Positions 1 to 7,204 are shown, numbered from the stretch's first letter. The stretch: DNA of 8,835 nt from Rhodospirillaceae bacterium (GCA_003524565.1 DQGU01000182.1:1-8835), one strand, 5' to 3'. Made by a program: numbers and translations. The notes: generated from the sequence alone by a model not told the origin.

Positions 1-33
1 CCATAAAAACCTTTATTTTCAGTAGTATAAGAG

Positions 34-68
34 AAACGCCCGCCTGCCGGAGGGGCAAGCGGGCGTTT
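34..68 (-). terminator. Rho-independent terminator of the fad operon
   Basis: A 15-bp stem (34-48 pairing with 54-68, including one G-U wobble) closes a 5-nt loop. It begins about 30 nt past the stop codon of the dehydrogenase/hydratase gene. On the minus strand the stem is followed by a T-rich tract (TTTCTCTTATA). The plus-strand side ends in TTTT, so the hairpin could also stop transcription arriving from the left. Stem strength and position make this a confident call, although the T tract on the minus strand is interrupted. Confidence 0.8.
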
Positions 69-99
69 TCACTGTGTGTAAAGAAATAGATTCTCGGCC

Positions 100-2685
100 T
101 TATTTCGGCTTGCGGATATTCGGCCAGTTGACCTGTGCCTTTTTATCGGGCGTCAGGCCTTGGTTATCGTTGGCGGGGGGTTTGCCCGCCGCCTTGCCGA
201 AAATTTTGCGCAGCGGGTTTTTGACCACGCGGGCGAAAAAGCCGGGCGCTTTCGCATCGGCTTCCTTGCGCAGGTCGTTGGCACGCTTGCCCGCGATGGG
301 CTTTTCACGCAGCGGCTTGCCGGTTTTCAGGATGCTTTCGATACGCGCAATCGTGCGCGGGTCGTGGACAAGCTCCATGAATTTTTTGCGCTCCAGCTCG
401 CGCAGGTAATCCTGCGACACATTCACGCCGGGGCCCGCCTTGTCGCCGCCCGTCAGCACGTCGCCGACTTTGGACGATACAACGACGTCGTAAGGCGTCG
501 CCTGACCTTTCAGATAGAAACCATCCACGGCCATGTTGAGCGCAGTCGCGCCCGATTTGCCCGGCAGTTTCAAGTCCTGCGGCAATTCGGGTTTGAAGTC
601 GGGCACCATTTCCAGCGCCTTTTTCTTCGCATCGGCCAGCAGGCGCGATTTGTTCATCGTCACACCGTCAGTATCGCGCAGATACATCAGGTCTTTGGCT
701 TCAAAGGCAGAAAGGCCGACTTTGGCCGTCGAAATGGTTTCGAAAACCATCGCAACCGGCGGCATCGGACCCTTGGGCAGTTTTTTGTTTTTCTGCGCGC
801 GGGTCATCAGCTCGGTCGAGCCGCCCCATGCAGGCAAAAGCCCCACGCCGACTTCGACAAGACCCGGATAGGTTTCGGCATGCGCCTGCACATGATGGCT
901 GTGCAGCAGAACTTCGCAGCCGCCGCCGAGCGCCTTGCCCGCAGGGGCGGAGACGATGGGGAAGGACGCGTATTTCATACGCTTCAGCGTGTCTTGCCCC
1001 ATTTTGACCATCTTATCGACGATCCAGTATTGCTTGGCCTTGGCGGCATAAAGCGCCACGCCGATGTTGGCGCCGACGGAGAAGTCTTCGCCTTCGTTGT
1101 GAATGACCAGCGCCTTGAACGGCTGGCCGTTCTTGTCTTTCTTGCTGCCTTTTTCAATGATGTCTATGGCATCGTTGATGGTCTTGAGGCTGAAGAAATC
1201 CAGCGCATTCATTTTAGACGTGAATTCGAGGCACAGGACGCCGTCGCCCGCATCCCACAGCGCTGCGCCCATTTTGCCGATGCCCGGAATGTTTTTGGTA
1301 TTGTCGAGCACAGGCTTGGATGCGCGCTTGATATCGGAGAGCAAAAGCACGCCTTCGGGACGCGCCACTTCGGCATAGCTGCCGTCTTTTTGCATGAAAT
1401 GCAGTTTGCCGTTTTCGGTTTTATAGAACGTCTTGCCAGCGGCCTGTTCGATGAAGGCGGGGACTTTTTCGCCTTCGGCCTTCAGGCGGTTGATGAAGTA
1501 GTCAACACCCAGCTTGTCGAGCATTTCAAACGGGCCCTGTTTCCAGTTATAGCCCAGTTTCATCGCCTGATCGACGTCGGTGATGTTACCGGAGATGTCA
1601 TGCACATGCTCCGCCGCGTAGCAGAGCGTTTGTTTCAAAACGGCCCAGGCGTAATCGCCGCCCTTGTCTTTGGTTTCGACGAGGCCTTTGAGCCCGCCTT
1701 TGCGTGCGTTGTCGGCCGCCTTCATTTTGACTTTTTCAGCAGGACGTTCTGCGCCCGTATCAAGGTCAACGGCCATTTTCTCGCGCTTGTCGTTCAGGCG
1801 GTAGAAACCGCCCTTGCCTTTGCGCCCCGTATAGCCCGTCTTAATCATGTTATCGATGACATCGGACGTGCGCGCGATTTTGACGTAGCCGTCATCCGCG
1901 GGCAGTTTTTCCGTCAGGCTTTTGCTGATATGCGGCATGAGGTCGAGGCCGACAAGGTCAACCAGACCGAAAATGCCGGTCTTCGGAATACCCATCGGGC
2001 GGCCGACGATGGCGTCGGCTTCTTCAACTTTCAATTTGCGGTCCATCGCTTCGTTAATCGCGCATTGTATCCAGAAGGTGCCGATGCGGTTCGCGATGAA
2101 ACCCGGGGTGTCTTTGCAAACCACAACGCCCTTGCCCATTTTTTCGTCCATGAAGCGCGTGACTTCGGCGACTTTTTCGGGGGCGTTATGTTGCGACGTC
2201 ACTAGCTCCAAAAGCGGCATATAGCGCGGCGGGTTGAAGAAGTGGGTGATGACGAAATCTTTTTTGAACTGTTCGGACTGACCGTCAATCAGCGTCGCAA
2301 GCGGAATCGTCGAAGTGTTGGACGCAACTGTCGAGCCTTCTTTGCGGTTGGCGTCGATTTTTTTGAACAGGTTTGCTTTGATAACGGGGTCTTCGAGCAC
2401 GGCCTCGATAATCAGGTCACAATCTTTCAGGCGGTCCATGTTGTCTTCGGTATTGCCCGCCCGAATCTTCTTCGCGTTACGCTTGTGCATCAGCGGCGCA
2501 GGGTTTGTTTTGAGCATTTTTTCAATCGCGCCCTTGGCGATGACATCGCGGTCCGCGCCCGGTTCCTGCGCCGATTTAGGCACGATGTCGAGAAGCTCTA
2601 CCTCGATACCCGCGTTGGCGAGATGTGCGGCGATGCCCGCCCCCATCACGCCCGCGCCGATGACTGCCGCTTTTTTGATGGCCAT
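100..2685 (-). CDS. fadN: FadN-type 3-hydroxyacyl-CoA dehydrogenase / enoyl-CoA hydratase
   Basis: This 861-residue cytosolic enzyme should carry out the two middle steps of fatty-acid beta-oxidation: hydration of trans-2-enoyl-CoA and NAD-dependent oxidation of the L-3-hydroxyacyl-CoA. The NAD-binding dehydrogenase domain comes first, with a Rossmann glycine motif GAGVMGAG at residues 10-17. The SNTSTI segment (about 122-127), His148 in THFFNPP and Glu160 in LLELV match the catalytic dyad region. Dehydrogenase C-terminal domains span roughly 194-440. The crotonase domain follows (about 480-700), with oxyanion-hole segments near 532-541 and 582-590 (AGKALGGGC) and probable catalytic glutamates Glu591 and Glu611. 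Dehydrogenase-first order is that of Bacillus FadN (YusL) and is the reverse of E. coli FadB/FadJ. The usual family end (ILKTGKPLR, about 786-793) is followed by about 68 extra basic residues. The ATG has a good AAGGAG site 9 nt upstream (2695-2700). The gene lies 54 nt after the thiolase gene and is probably co-transcribed with it. The enzyme class is certain; the symbol rests on architecture. Confidence 0.93.
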   Translation of the reverse strand: MAIKKAAVIGAGVMGAGIAAHLANAGIEVELLDIVPKSAQEPGADRDVIAKGAIEKMLKTNPAPLMHKRNAKKIRAGNTEDNMDRLKDCDLIIEAVLEDPVIKANLFKKIDANRKEGSTVASNTSTIPLATLIDGQSEQFKKDFVITHFFNPPRYMPLLELVTSQHNAPEKVAEVTRFMDEKMGKGVVVCKDTPGFIANRIGTFWIQCAINEAMDRKLKVEEADAIVGRPMGIPKTGIFGLVDLVGLDLMPHISKSLTEKLPADDGYVKIARTSDVIDNMIKTGYTGRKGKGGFYRLNDKREKMAVDLDTGAERPAEKVKMKAADNARKGGLKGLVETKDKGGDYAWAVLKQTLCYAAEHVHDISGNITDVDQAMKLGYNWKQGPFEMLDKLGVDYFINRLKAEGEKVPAFIEQAAGKTFYKTENGKLHFMQKDGSYAEVARPEGVLLLSDIKRASKPVLDNTKNIPGIGKMGAALWDAGDGVLCLEFTSKMNALDFFSLKTINDAIDIIEKGSKKDKNGQPFKALVIHNEGEDFSVGANIGVALYAAKAKQYWIVDKMVKMGQDTLKRMKYASFPIVSAPAGKALGGGCEVLLHSHHVQAHAETYPGLVEVGVGLLPAWGGSTELMTRAQKNKKLPKGPMPPVAMVFETISTAKVGLSAFEAKDLMYLRDTDGVTMNKSRLLADAKKKALEMVPDFKPELPQDLKLPGKSGATALNMAVDGFYLKGQATPYDVVVSSKVGDVLTGGDKAGPGVNVSQDYLRELERKKFMELVHDPRTIARIESILKTGKPLREKPIAGKRANDLRKEADAKAPGFFARVVKNPLRKIFGKAAGKPPANDNQGLTPDKKAQVNWPNIRKPK

Positions 2686-2739
2686 GTTTCAAGTCTCCTT
2701 AAACGTCTGTCTATGCCCGCCGCATGCACGGCGCCGCGA

Positions 2740-3906
2740 TTACGGCTTGGGGGAGTATTTTTTAAGAACTGTGGTGATGCCCTGACCCGCGCCGATGCAC
2801 TGGGTGGATACGGCGTAATCGCCATCCTTGCCCTCATCGTGCAGCAGCTGCGCGGCTTTGCCGGTGATGCGCGCGCCGGTGGCGCCCATCGGGTGGCCAA
2901 GCGCGATGGCGCCGCCATGCACGTTCAGCTTTTCATCCGCGATTTTGAGGTCTTTCTGGCATGCCGCCGCTTGCGACGCGAAGGCTTCGTTCATTTCAAC
3001 GAATTTCACGTTGTCCATGGTGATGCCGGCCTTGGCCATGGCCTTTTCCGTTGCCGGAACGGGGCCCATGCCCATCACAGTCGGGTCAACGCCCATAACG
3101 GCAAAAGATTTCACTTCGGCCAGAATTTCAAGCCCGTGCTTGAGCGCGAATTCTTCGGAGCAGACCAGCACCGCCGCCGCACCGTCCGTGACGGGCGAAG
3201 AAGTTGCGGCCGTGACCGTACCATCTGCTTTGAAGGCAGGCTTCAGCTTGGCAAGGCCTTCGGGCGTCGAATCAGGACGCGGGCAGCCGTCGTCTTTGAC
3301 CACGCTGCCGTCCGGCTTCACGATGGGCACGATTTCCGCATCGTATTTGCCGGCTTTTTTCGCCGCGGCGGTTTTGAATTGGGATTTGAGGGAGAATTCT
3401 TCCTGCTCCGCACGGCTGATGCCTTTGCTGCTCGCCACGTTCTCCGCCGTTTCGCCCATGCTCATGTAGGCACCCGGGCTTTGTTCGTAAAGCGCGGGGT
3501 TGGGCGAGACGTTAAAGCCGCCCATCGGCACGCGCGTCATGCTTTCGACGCCTGCGCAAATCACGGCATCCATCATGCCCATGGTGATAGCGCCCGCGGC
3601 GTCATGAATGGCCTGCATGGAAGAGCCGCAGAAACGGTTGATGGTCACGCCCGCAACTTCTTCGGGAAGGCCAGCACGCAGCGCGACGAGACGGCCGAGG
3701 TTCAGCCCCTGTTCGCCTTCGGGCATCGCGCAGCCGAGTTTGAGGTCTTCGATAAGCTTCGGGTCAACACCCGTTTTTTTGATAAGGCCCTGAACGGTCT
3801 GCGCGGTGATGTCGTCGGCGCGCATATCTTTCAAATCACCCTTACCCGCGGGGGTAAAGGGGGAGCGGACATAGCCGGCGATGACGACTTTTTTGGGTTC
3901 GGACAT
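2740..3906 (-). CDS. fadA: Acetyl-CoA acyltransferase (3-ketoacyl-CoA thiolase)
   Basis: This 388-residue thiolase should cleave 3-ketoacyl-CoA with CoA to give acetyl-CoA and a shortened acyl-CoA, the last step of beta-oxidation. The nucleophilic cysteine is Cys93 in NRFCGSSMQ. The remaining family motifs are NEAF in VEMNEAF, His338 in GHPMGATGAR, and the acid/base Cys370 in STQCIGAGQG. Length fits the family (about 390). The frame stays open to a GTG at 3945. I choose the ATG at 3906 because a GAGAGG site sits 6 nt upstream of it and because the family usually begins just before the V-V-I-A-G-Y strand. The gene is first in a two-gene unit with the dehydrogenase/hydratase, which points to fatty-acid degradation rather than to acetoacetyl-CoA synthesis for polyhydroxybutyrate. 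A biosynthetic acetyl-CoA acetyltransferase is the alternative. A likely promoter and an inverted repeat lie just upstream. Confidence 0.92.
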   Translation of the reverse strand: MSEPKKVVIAGYVRSPFTPAGKGDLKDMRADDITAQTVQGLIKKTGVDPKLIEDLKLGCAMPEGEQGLNLGRLVALRAGLPEEVAGVTINRFCGSSMQAIHDAAGAITMGMMDAVICAGVESMTRVPMGGFNVSPNPALYEQSPGAYMSMGETAENVASSKGISRAEQEEFSLKSQFKTAAAKKAGKYDAEIVPIVKPDGSVVKDDGCPRPDSTPEGLAKLKPAFKADGTVTAATSSPVTDGAAAVLVCSEEFALKHGLEILAEVKSFAVMGVDPTVMGMGPVPATEKAMAKAGITMDNVKFVEMNEAFASQAAACQKDLKIADEKLNVHGGAIALGHPMGATGARITGKAAQLLHDEGKDGDYAVSTQCIGAGQGITTVLKKYSPKP

Positions 3907-3912
3907 AATGGG

Positions 3913-3918
3913 CCTCTC
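3913..3918 (-). promoter_or_regulatory. Ribosome binding site fixing the thiolase start
   Basis: GAGAGG on the minus strand sits 6 nt before the ATG at 3906. The in-frame GTG at 3945 would start almost at the predicted transcript end, so this site favours the ATG. Confidence 0.6.
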
Positions 3919-3951
3919 GTTTGGAATAACGTTGATATCGGCCACACCTTA

Positions 3952-3979
3952 AAATTACCTGTTTTGCCGTTTTCTGCAA
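3952..3979 (-). promoter_or_regulatory. Candidate sigma70-like promoter of the fad operon
   Basis: On the minus strand TTGCAG (3974-3979) and TAATTT (3952-3957) are separated by 16 nt. They match the -35 and -10 consensus at 4 of 6 positions each. Transcription would begin near 3945, giving a leader of about 40 nt before the thiolase ATG. The -35 hexamer lies inside the inverted repeat at 3966-3985. This was found by eye and is untested. Confidence 0.4.
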
Positions 3980-3985
3980 AACGGC
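3966..3985. promoter_or_regulatory. Perfect 8-bp inverted repeat, possible operator
   Basis: GCCGTTTT and AAAACGGC flank a 4-nt centre (CTGC). The repeat covers the candidate -35 element of the thiolase promoter. No T run follows it on the minus strand, so it is unlikely to be a terminator. A dimeric repressor site, for example for a TetR- or GntR-type fatty-acid regulator, is the natural reading. The sequence matches no operator I can name with confidence, and it differs from the GAAAC-N4-GTTTC pattern of PsrA. Confidence 0.4.
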
Positions 3986-4075
3986 GAGTCGCGTTCTTAT
4001 GCAAGTTGCGCGCTGTTTTATTTCAAAGGAGTATGAAGCATGCCCTGCAGCAGGTAAAGCCGGAAAATGAAAAAT

Positions 4076-4095
4076 CTTGCCGCCGTAAACGCAAG
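4076..4095 (-). terminator. Weak terminator candidate after the TerC gene
   Basis: A short stem CTTGC/GCAAG (4091-4095 with 4076-4080) closes a 10-nt loop and is followed on the minus strand by ATTTTTCATTTT. It lies about 70 nt past the TerC stop codon. The stem has only 5 bp, so termination may be inefficient or occur elsewhere. Confidence 0.25.
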
Positions 4096-4166
4096 GCGTA
4101 TCAATGGCATATCGATTTAATTTGCCATAGAATTGTTTTGAAGTTTCATGGTTTATGGAGAGCGCC

Positions 4167-5132
4167 CTAGGCCGCGCCCGCGCGCTCTTCCTGCTTTGTT
4201 TTGTAAAGCGAATAGAGCATCCCGCCCGCCAGCAGCGAAAGCGTCACGCCAAGCGAAACCACCGCCGGAATTTTGTCGAGGTCGAGAAGGTCGGCCACAA
4301 AAACCTTGGAGCCGATAAAGACCAGCACCAGCGCGAGCGCGTATTTCAAATATTTGAAACGCACCAGAATAACCGCGAGCGCGAAATAAAGCGCACGCAG
4401 GCCAAGAATGGCAAAAACGTTGCTGGTGAAAACAATATAGGGGTCGGTCGTCAGCGCAAAAATCGCGGGGATGCTATCGACCGCGAAAATCAAATCCACA
4501 AATTCAATAACCAGCAGCGCAAGAAAAAGCGGCGTTGCGAAAACGGCCAGCTTGCCGGTTCTTTCATCCGCCTGACGCACCCAGAATTTATCGCCGTGCA
4601 ACTCGTTCGTAACGCGCATGTGTTTTTTGAAAAATTTCAGCACGGGGTTTTTGCCAATGTCTTCGTCTTCGTCGTCATGTTTCATGAACAGCATCTTGAT
4701 GCCGCTGAAAACCAGGAAGGCCGCAAACAGGTAAAGCACCCATTCGAATTTATGAATGATGGTCGCGCCCATCAAAATAGTCGAGCCGCGCAGCACAATC
4801 ACGCCAAGAATACCCCAGAACAGCACGCGGTGCTGGTACATGCGCGGAATTTTGAAATAGGCGAAGACCAGCGATATGACGAAGATATTATCGAGCGACA
4901 GGGATTTTTCGACCAGAAAGCCCGTCAGATACAAACTGCCCTGCGCTGCGCCCAGTTCAAACCACAGCCAGGCGCCATACAAAAGCCCGACGCTGATGTA
5001 AAAGGCGCTCATCTTCAGGCTTTCGCGCATGCCGATTTCGTGGCTTTTCTTTTGAAAAACGCCGAGGTCGAGGAACAGCAGGAACAGAACGACCCCGAAA
5101 AAGACCGCCCACATCCAAAGTGGTTTATCCAT
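4167..5132 (-). CDS. TerC/Alx-family integral membrane protein (probable metal-ion exporter)
   Basis: This 321-residue inner-membrane protein belongs to the TerC family and resembles E. coli Alx in length and motifs. Characterised members export Mn2+ or are tied to tellurite, metal or alkaline stress; the ion used here is not shown by sequence. Hydrophobic segments lie near residues 8-24, 42-60, 66-92, 103-122, 129-150, 197-219, 232-257, 263-283 and 289-308. Conserved membrane acidic residues are visible: Asp22 (FLDLGV), Asp81 (EKSLSLDNIF), Asp213 and Asp219 (VDLIFAVDSIPAIFA). The long TTDPYIVFTSN-FAILGLRALYF block (about 228-250) is a family hallmark. A charged loop (about 151-195) contains an acidic run HDDEDED. 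The ATG has only a weak purine-rich site (GGGAAAAAA). The gene begins 58 nt after the small membrane-protein gene and is probably in its operon. The gap is too short to hold a yybP-ykoY-type riboswitch, and none is visible. Confidence 0.92.
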   Translation of the reverse strand: MDKPLWMWAVFFGVVLFLLFLDLGVFQKKSHEIGMRESLKMSAFYISVGLLYGAWLWFELGAAQGSLYLTGFLVEKSLSLDNIFVISLVFAYFKIPRMYQHRVLFWGILGVIVLRGSTILMGATIIHKFEWVLYLFAAFLVFSGIKMLFMKHDDEDEDIGKNPVLKFFKKHMRVTNELHGDKFWVRQADERTGKLAVFATPLFLALLVIEFVDLIFAVDSIPAIFALTTDPYIVFTSNVFAILGLRALYFALAVILVRFKYLKYALALVLVFIGSKVFVADLLDLDKIPAVVSLGVTLSLLAGGMLYSLYKTKQEERAGAA

Positions 5133-5190
5133 TTATTTTTTCCCGTGTATTGGGTTTATAACGCGGCGCGTGATGAAGCGCACGCAGGTC

Positions 5191-5694
5191 TTACATGAAG
5201 GCTTGCGAAAACTGTTTGGTAACGTCCGCGAAGAAACCCTTGGACAAAAGATAGACAACGCCAAGGCCGACCGTCACACCCCAAAAGCCGATATAGACGT
5301 TCATGTGCGCCTTGTCGAAAATGCGCTGCCACAGAAGCGTCAGCCCCGGGATGATGCCGGCAATCATGAAAATAATCGTGCCGCGGATAACCAGCAGCAG
5401 CAGATAGTCGATTTCGGGCGAACCCGCAAAAGACGGCCCCGTCGCGCCGAACATCAGCTTGTCGAAACCCTGATTGCCGGTGCTGTAGGTTTCGCCTTTT
5501 TTGATGGCTTCGCCCAAAAGAACGGCAGCAGCAACAGCCATCGCCCAGACAATGGCGGCGGCAAGACGCGGGTTCGGCTCTTTGCCTTCGCGTTTGGATT
5601 TGACCTGATAACCGGCGTTGAATTTTTTGGCGTGTTCCAGTTTGCGCTTGGCGCCGACGAGCTTGACCTCTTCTTTTTTACCGAAACCGAACAT
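5191..5694 (-). CDS. Unrecognised small membrane protein with three predicted helices
   Basis: I do not recognise a family. The 167-residue product starts with a lysine-rich soluble stretch (1-41), followed by hydrophobic segments at about 44-61, 96-122 and 132-151. The loop at 62-95 is rich in Gly, Ser and Thr. The second segment carries Arg104 within LLLLVIRGTIIFM, an odd charge for a membrane core that may mark a helix break or a functional site. By the positive-inside rule the N-terminus is probably cytoplasmic. The ATG has a GAGGG site 9 nt upstream and a sigma70-like promoter further up, so the gene is very probably expressed. The TerC/Alx gene follows 58 nt downstream on the same strand, so the two may be co-transcribed and could share a role in the membrane. 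That link is inference from position only. Confidence 0.8.
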   Translation of the reverse strand: MFGFGKKEEVKLVGAKRKLEHAKKFNAGYQVKSKREGKEPNPRLAAAIVWAMAVAAAVLLGEAIKKGETYSTGNQGFDKLMFGATGPSFAGSPEIDYLLLLVIRGTIIFMIAGIIPGLTLLWQRIFDKAHMNVYIGFWGVTVGLGVVYLLSKGFFADVTKQFSQAFM

Positions 5695-5724
5695 GGCAGA
5701 AATCCCTCGTTTGAATTTTCATCA

Positions 5725-5753
5725 AGTTTAGGGGCTTAGCCGGATTTAATCAA
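5725..5753 (-). promoter_or_regulatory. Candidate sigma70-like promoter for the membrane-protein/TerC unit
   Basis: TTGATT (5748-5753) and TAAACT (5725-5730) are spaced 17 nt apart on the minus strand, each matching consensus at 4 of 6 positions. The start would fall near 5718, leaving a leader of about 24 nt with the GAGGG ribosome site. Location in the only intergenic gap upstream of this pair supports it. Confidence 0.5.
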
Positions 5754-5798
5754 GCACGGCCACGGCAAACGGAGTAAGCAAGGCGCTTTCGGTCAAAC

Positions 5799-7172
5799 TC
5801 AGGCTTTGACGATGTTATGACGCTCGCCGCGCGCGCCGTAAACGTTGCGCGTATCGACAATCAAACGGGCGTGCTGCGCGACCATGTCATAATCCACATT
5901 GGTATGGTCTGTCACAATCACCACGGCATCGGCCGCCGCCACGACATCGGGCGTCAGGGGCGCGGATACCATACCGGTAAAGGCTGCATGTTCGCGCGTC
6001 GGCGGCACGGTATCGACGAAGGGGTCGTGATAGGAAATGTCGGACTGGCGTTTTTGCAAAAGCTCCATGATGCCGAAGGCGGGGCTTTCGCGGATATCGG
6101 CCACGTTTTTCTTGTACGCCATGCCGAGCAGCAAAATCTTCGCCCCCTTGAGCGATTTGGAAAAACGCAAATCCAGCGTTTCGGCAAGGCGGTTCACCAC
6201 AAAACGCGGCATCAGCACGTTAATCTCGCCCGCCAGTTCGATAAACTTGGTGGAAATGCCGTGTTCACGCGCTTTCCACGTCAGGTAAAACGGGTCGATA
6301 GGGATGCAATGCCCGCCAAGACCCGGACCTGGATAAAACGGCATATAGCCGAAAGGTTTGGTTTTGGCGGCTTCAATCACTTCCCACACGTCGATGCCCA
6401 TGGAATCGTAAATCACCTTGAGCTCGTTCACGAGGGCGATATTGACGGCGCGGAAAATATTTTCGGTCAGCTTCACAGCCTCCGCCGTATCCGCCGTCGA
6501 TACCGCAACCGTTTTGGTCAGGAACTGGTCATACATGGTTTTGGCAAGGCGCAGCGCATCCGCGCCGTCGCCGCCGACGACCTTCGGAATAATCGCGGTA
6601 TGAAACTGCGCATTACCCGGGTCTTCGCGTTCGGGGGAGAAGGCGAGGAAAAAATCTTCGCCGGCCTTGAGCCCGCTGCCGGATTCAAGAATAGGTTTCA
6701 AAAGCTCCCGCGTTGTGCCGGGCCATGTGGTGGATTCAAGAACGACCAACTGCCCGCGGCGCAGGTATTTGGCGATTGTTTTCGCCGTTTCCTCGACATA
6801 GGTCATATCCGGTTCGCGGTTTTTATTCAGCGGCGTCGGCACGCACATCAAAACCGCATCCACGCCCGCGAGCTTGCTGAAATCGCCCGTTGGCAGGAAA
6901 TGGCCGCCCGTGACCAGCTCCGCCATTTTGTCGTTATGGATGTTGCCGATATAGGACTGGCCTTTGTTCAGACGGTCGATTTTATCGGCGTCGATATCGA
7001 AGCCGACGGATTTGAAGCCCTGCGCGCAAATCGCGCAGACCAGCGGCAAGCCGACATAGCCAAGGCCGATAACGCCGATGACCGCTTCGCGGTTGAGAAA
7101 GCGCCCGCAAAGCGCCTCCACATCCGGCGCGGCGGCGGGAGCGGGTTTCAAACTGGGCGAGGGAGTGGACAT
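5799..7172 (-). CDS. Nucleotide-sugar 6-dehydrogenase (UDP-N-acetylhexosamine type)
   Basis: This 457-residue cytosolic enzyme should oxidise C6 of a UDP-sugar to the uronic acid with two NAD+, supplying precursors for surface polysaccharide or O-antigen. The N-terminal NAD-binding domain has GLGYVGLPL (36-44), VPTPL (111-115) and STTWPGTT (147-154). The SPEREDPGN signature (179-187) is typical of the WbpA/WbpO-like UDP-HexNAc dehydrogenases rather than of UDP-glucose dehydrogenase. Lys235 in KLTEN and the catalytic Cys289 in GPGLGGHCIPIDPFYL are present, and the UDP-binding C-terminal domain runs from about 330 to 445. All key residues appear intact. The frame is open to an ATG at 7214, but that lies about 2 nt from the predicted transcript start and has no ribosome site. 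The ATG at 7172 has GGAGG 8 nt upstream and is preferred. No other polysaccharide gene adjoins it, so the exact substrate is unresolved. Confidence 0.9.
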   Translation of the reverse strand: MSTPSPSLKPAPAAAPDVEALCGRFLNREAVIGVIGLGYVGLPLVCAICAQGFKSVGFDIDADKIDRLNKGQSYIGNIHNDKMAELVTGGHFLPTGDFSKLAGVDAVLMCVPTPLNKNREPDMTYVEETAKTIAKYLRRGQLVVLESTTWPGTTRELLKPILESGSGLKAGEDFFLAFSPEREDPGNAQFHTAIIPKVVGGDGADALRLAKTMYDQFLTKTVAVSTADTAEAVKLTENIFRAVNIALVNELKVIYDSMGIDVWEVIEAAKTKPFGYMPFYPGPGLGGHCIPIDPFYLTWKAREHGISTKFIELAGEINVLMPRFVVNRLAETLDLRFSKSLKGAKILLLGMAYKKNVADIRESPAFGIMELLQKRQSDISYHDPFVDTVPPTREHAAFTGMVSAPLTPDVVAAADAVVIVTDHTNVDYDMVAQHARLIVDTRNVYGARGERHNIVKA

Positions 7173-7180
7173 GGCAAAGG

Positions 7181-7185
7181 CCTCC
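7181..7185 (-). promoter_or_regulatory. Ribosome binding site fixing the dehydrogenase start
   Basis: GGAGG on the minus strand lies 8 nt before the ATG at 7172. It decides against the in-frame ATG at 7214, which adds 14 non-conserved residues. Confidence 0.7.
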
Positions 7186-7187
7186 GC

Positions 7188-7204
7188 TGCGGCAAAGCGC
7201 CGCA
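7188..7204 (-). repeat. Leader hairpin just upstream of the ribosome site
   Basis: TGCGGC and GCCGCA form a perfect 6-bp stem around a 5-nt loop on the minus strand. The hairpin ends 2 nt before the GGAGG of the sugar dehydrogenase gene. It would sit in the transcript leader and could influence initiation or mRNA stability. It may also be chance in GC-rich DNA. Confidence 0.3.

Noticed and set aside
1..29. A possible minus-strand gene start at 4 with AAAGG upstream and a TATACT box at 24-29
   Set aside because: Only one codon is visible and no -35 element fits, so it cannot be supported from this window.
160..2205. A 681-codon plus-strand open frame
   Set aside because: Antisense shadow of the FadN-type gene, with no recognisable domain or ribosome site.
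2242..4170. A 642-codon plus-strand open frame
   Set aside because: Antisense to the thiolase and the start of the FadN-type gene, with biased composition and no motif. Only its short 3' end in the intergenic gap was considered further.
5133..5190. Possible Mn2+/pH riboswitch before the TerC/Alx gene
   Set aside because: The gap is 58 nt, too short for a yybP-ykoY element, and no such conserved core is visible.
4155..5198. A 347-codon plus-strand open frame
   Set aside because: Antisense to the TerC gene. The His/Gln/Asn/Lys-rich product is what a reverse-read membrane protein gene gives.
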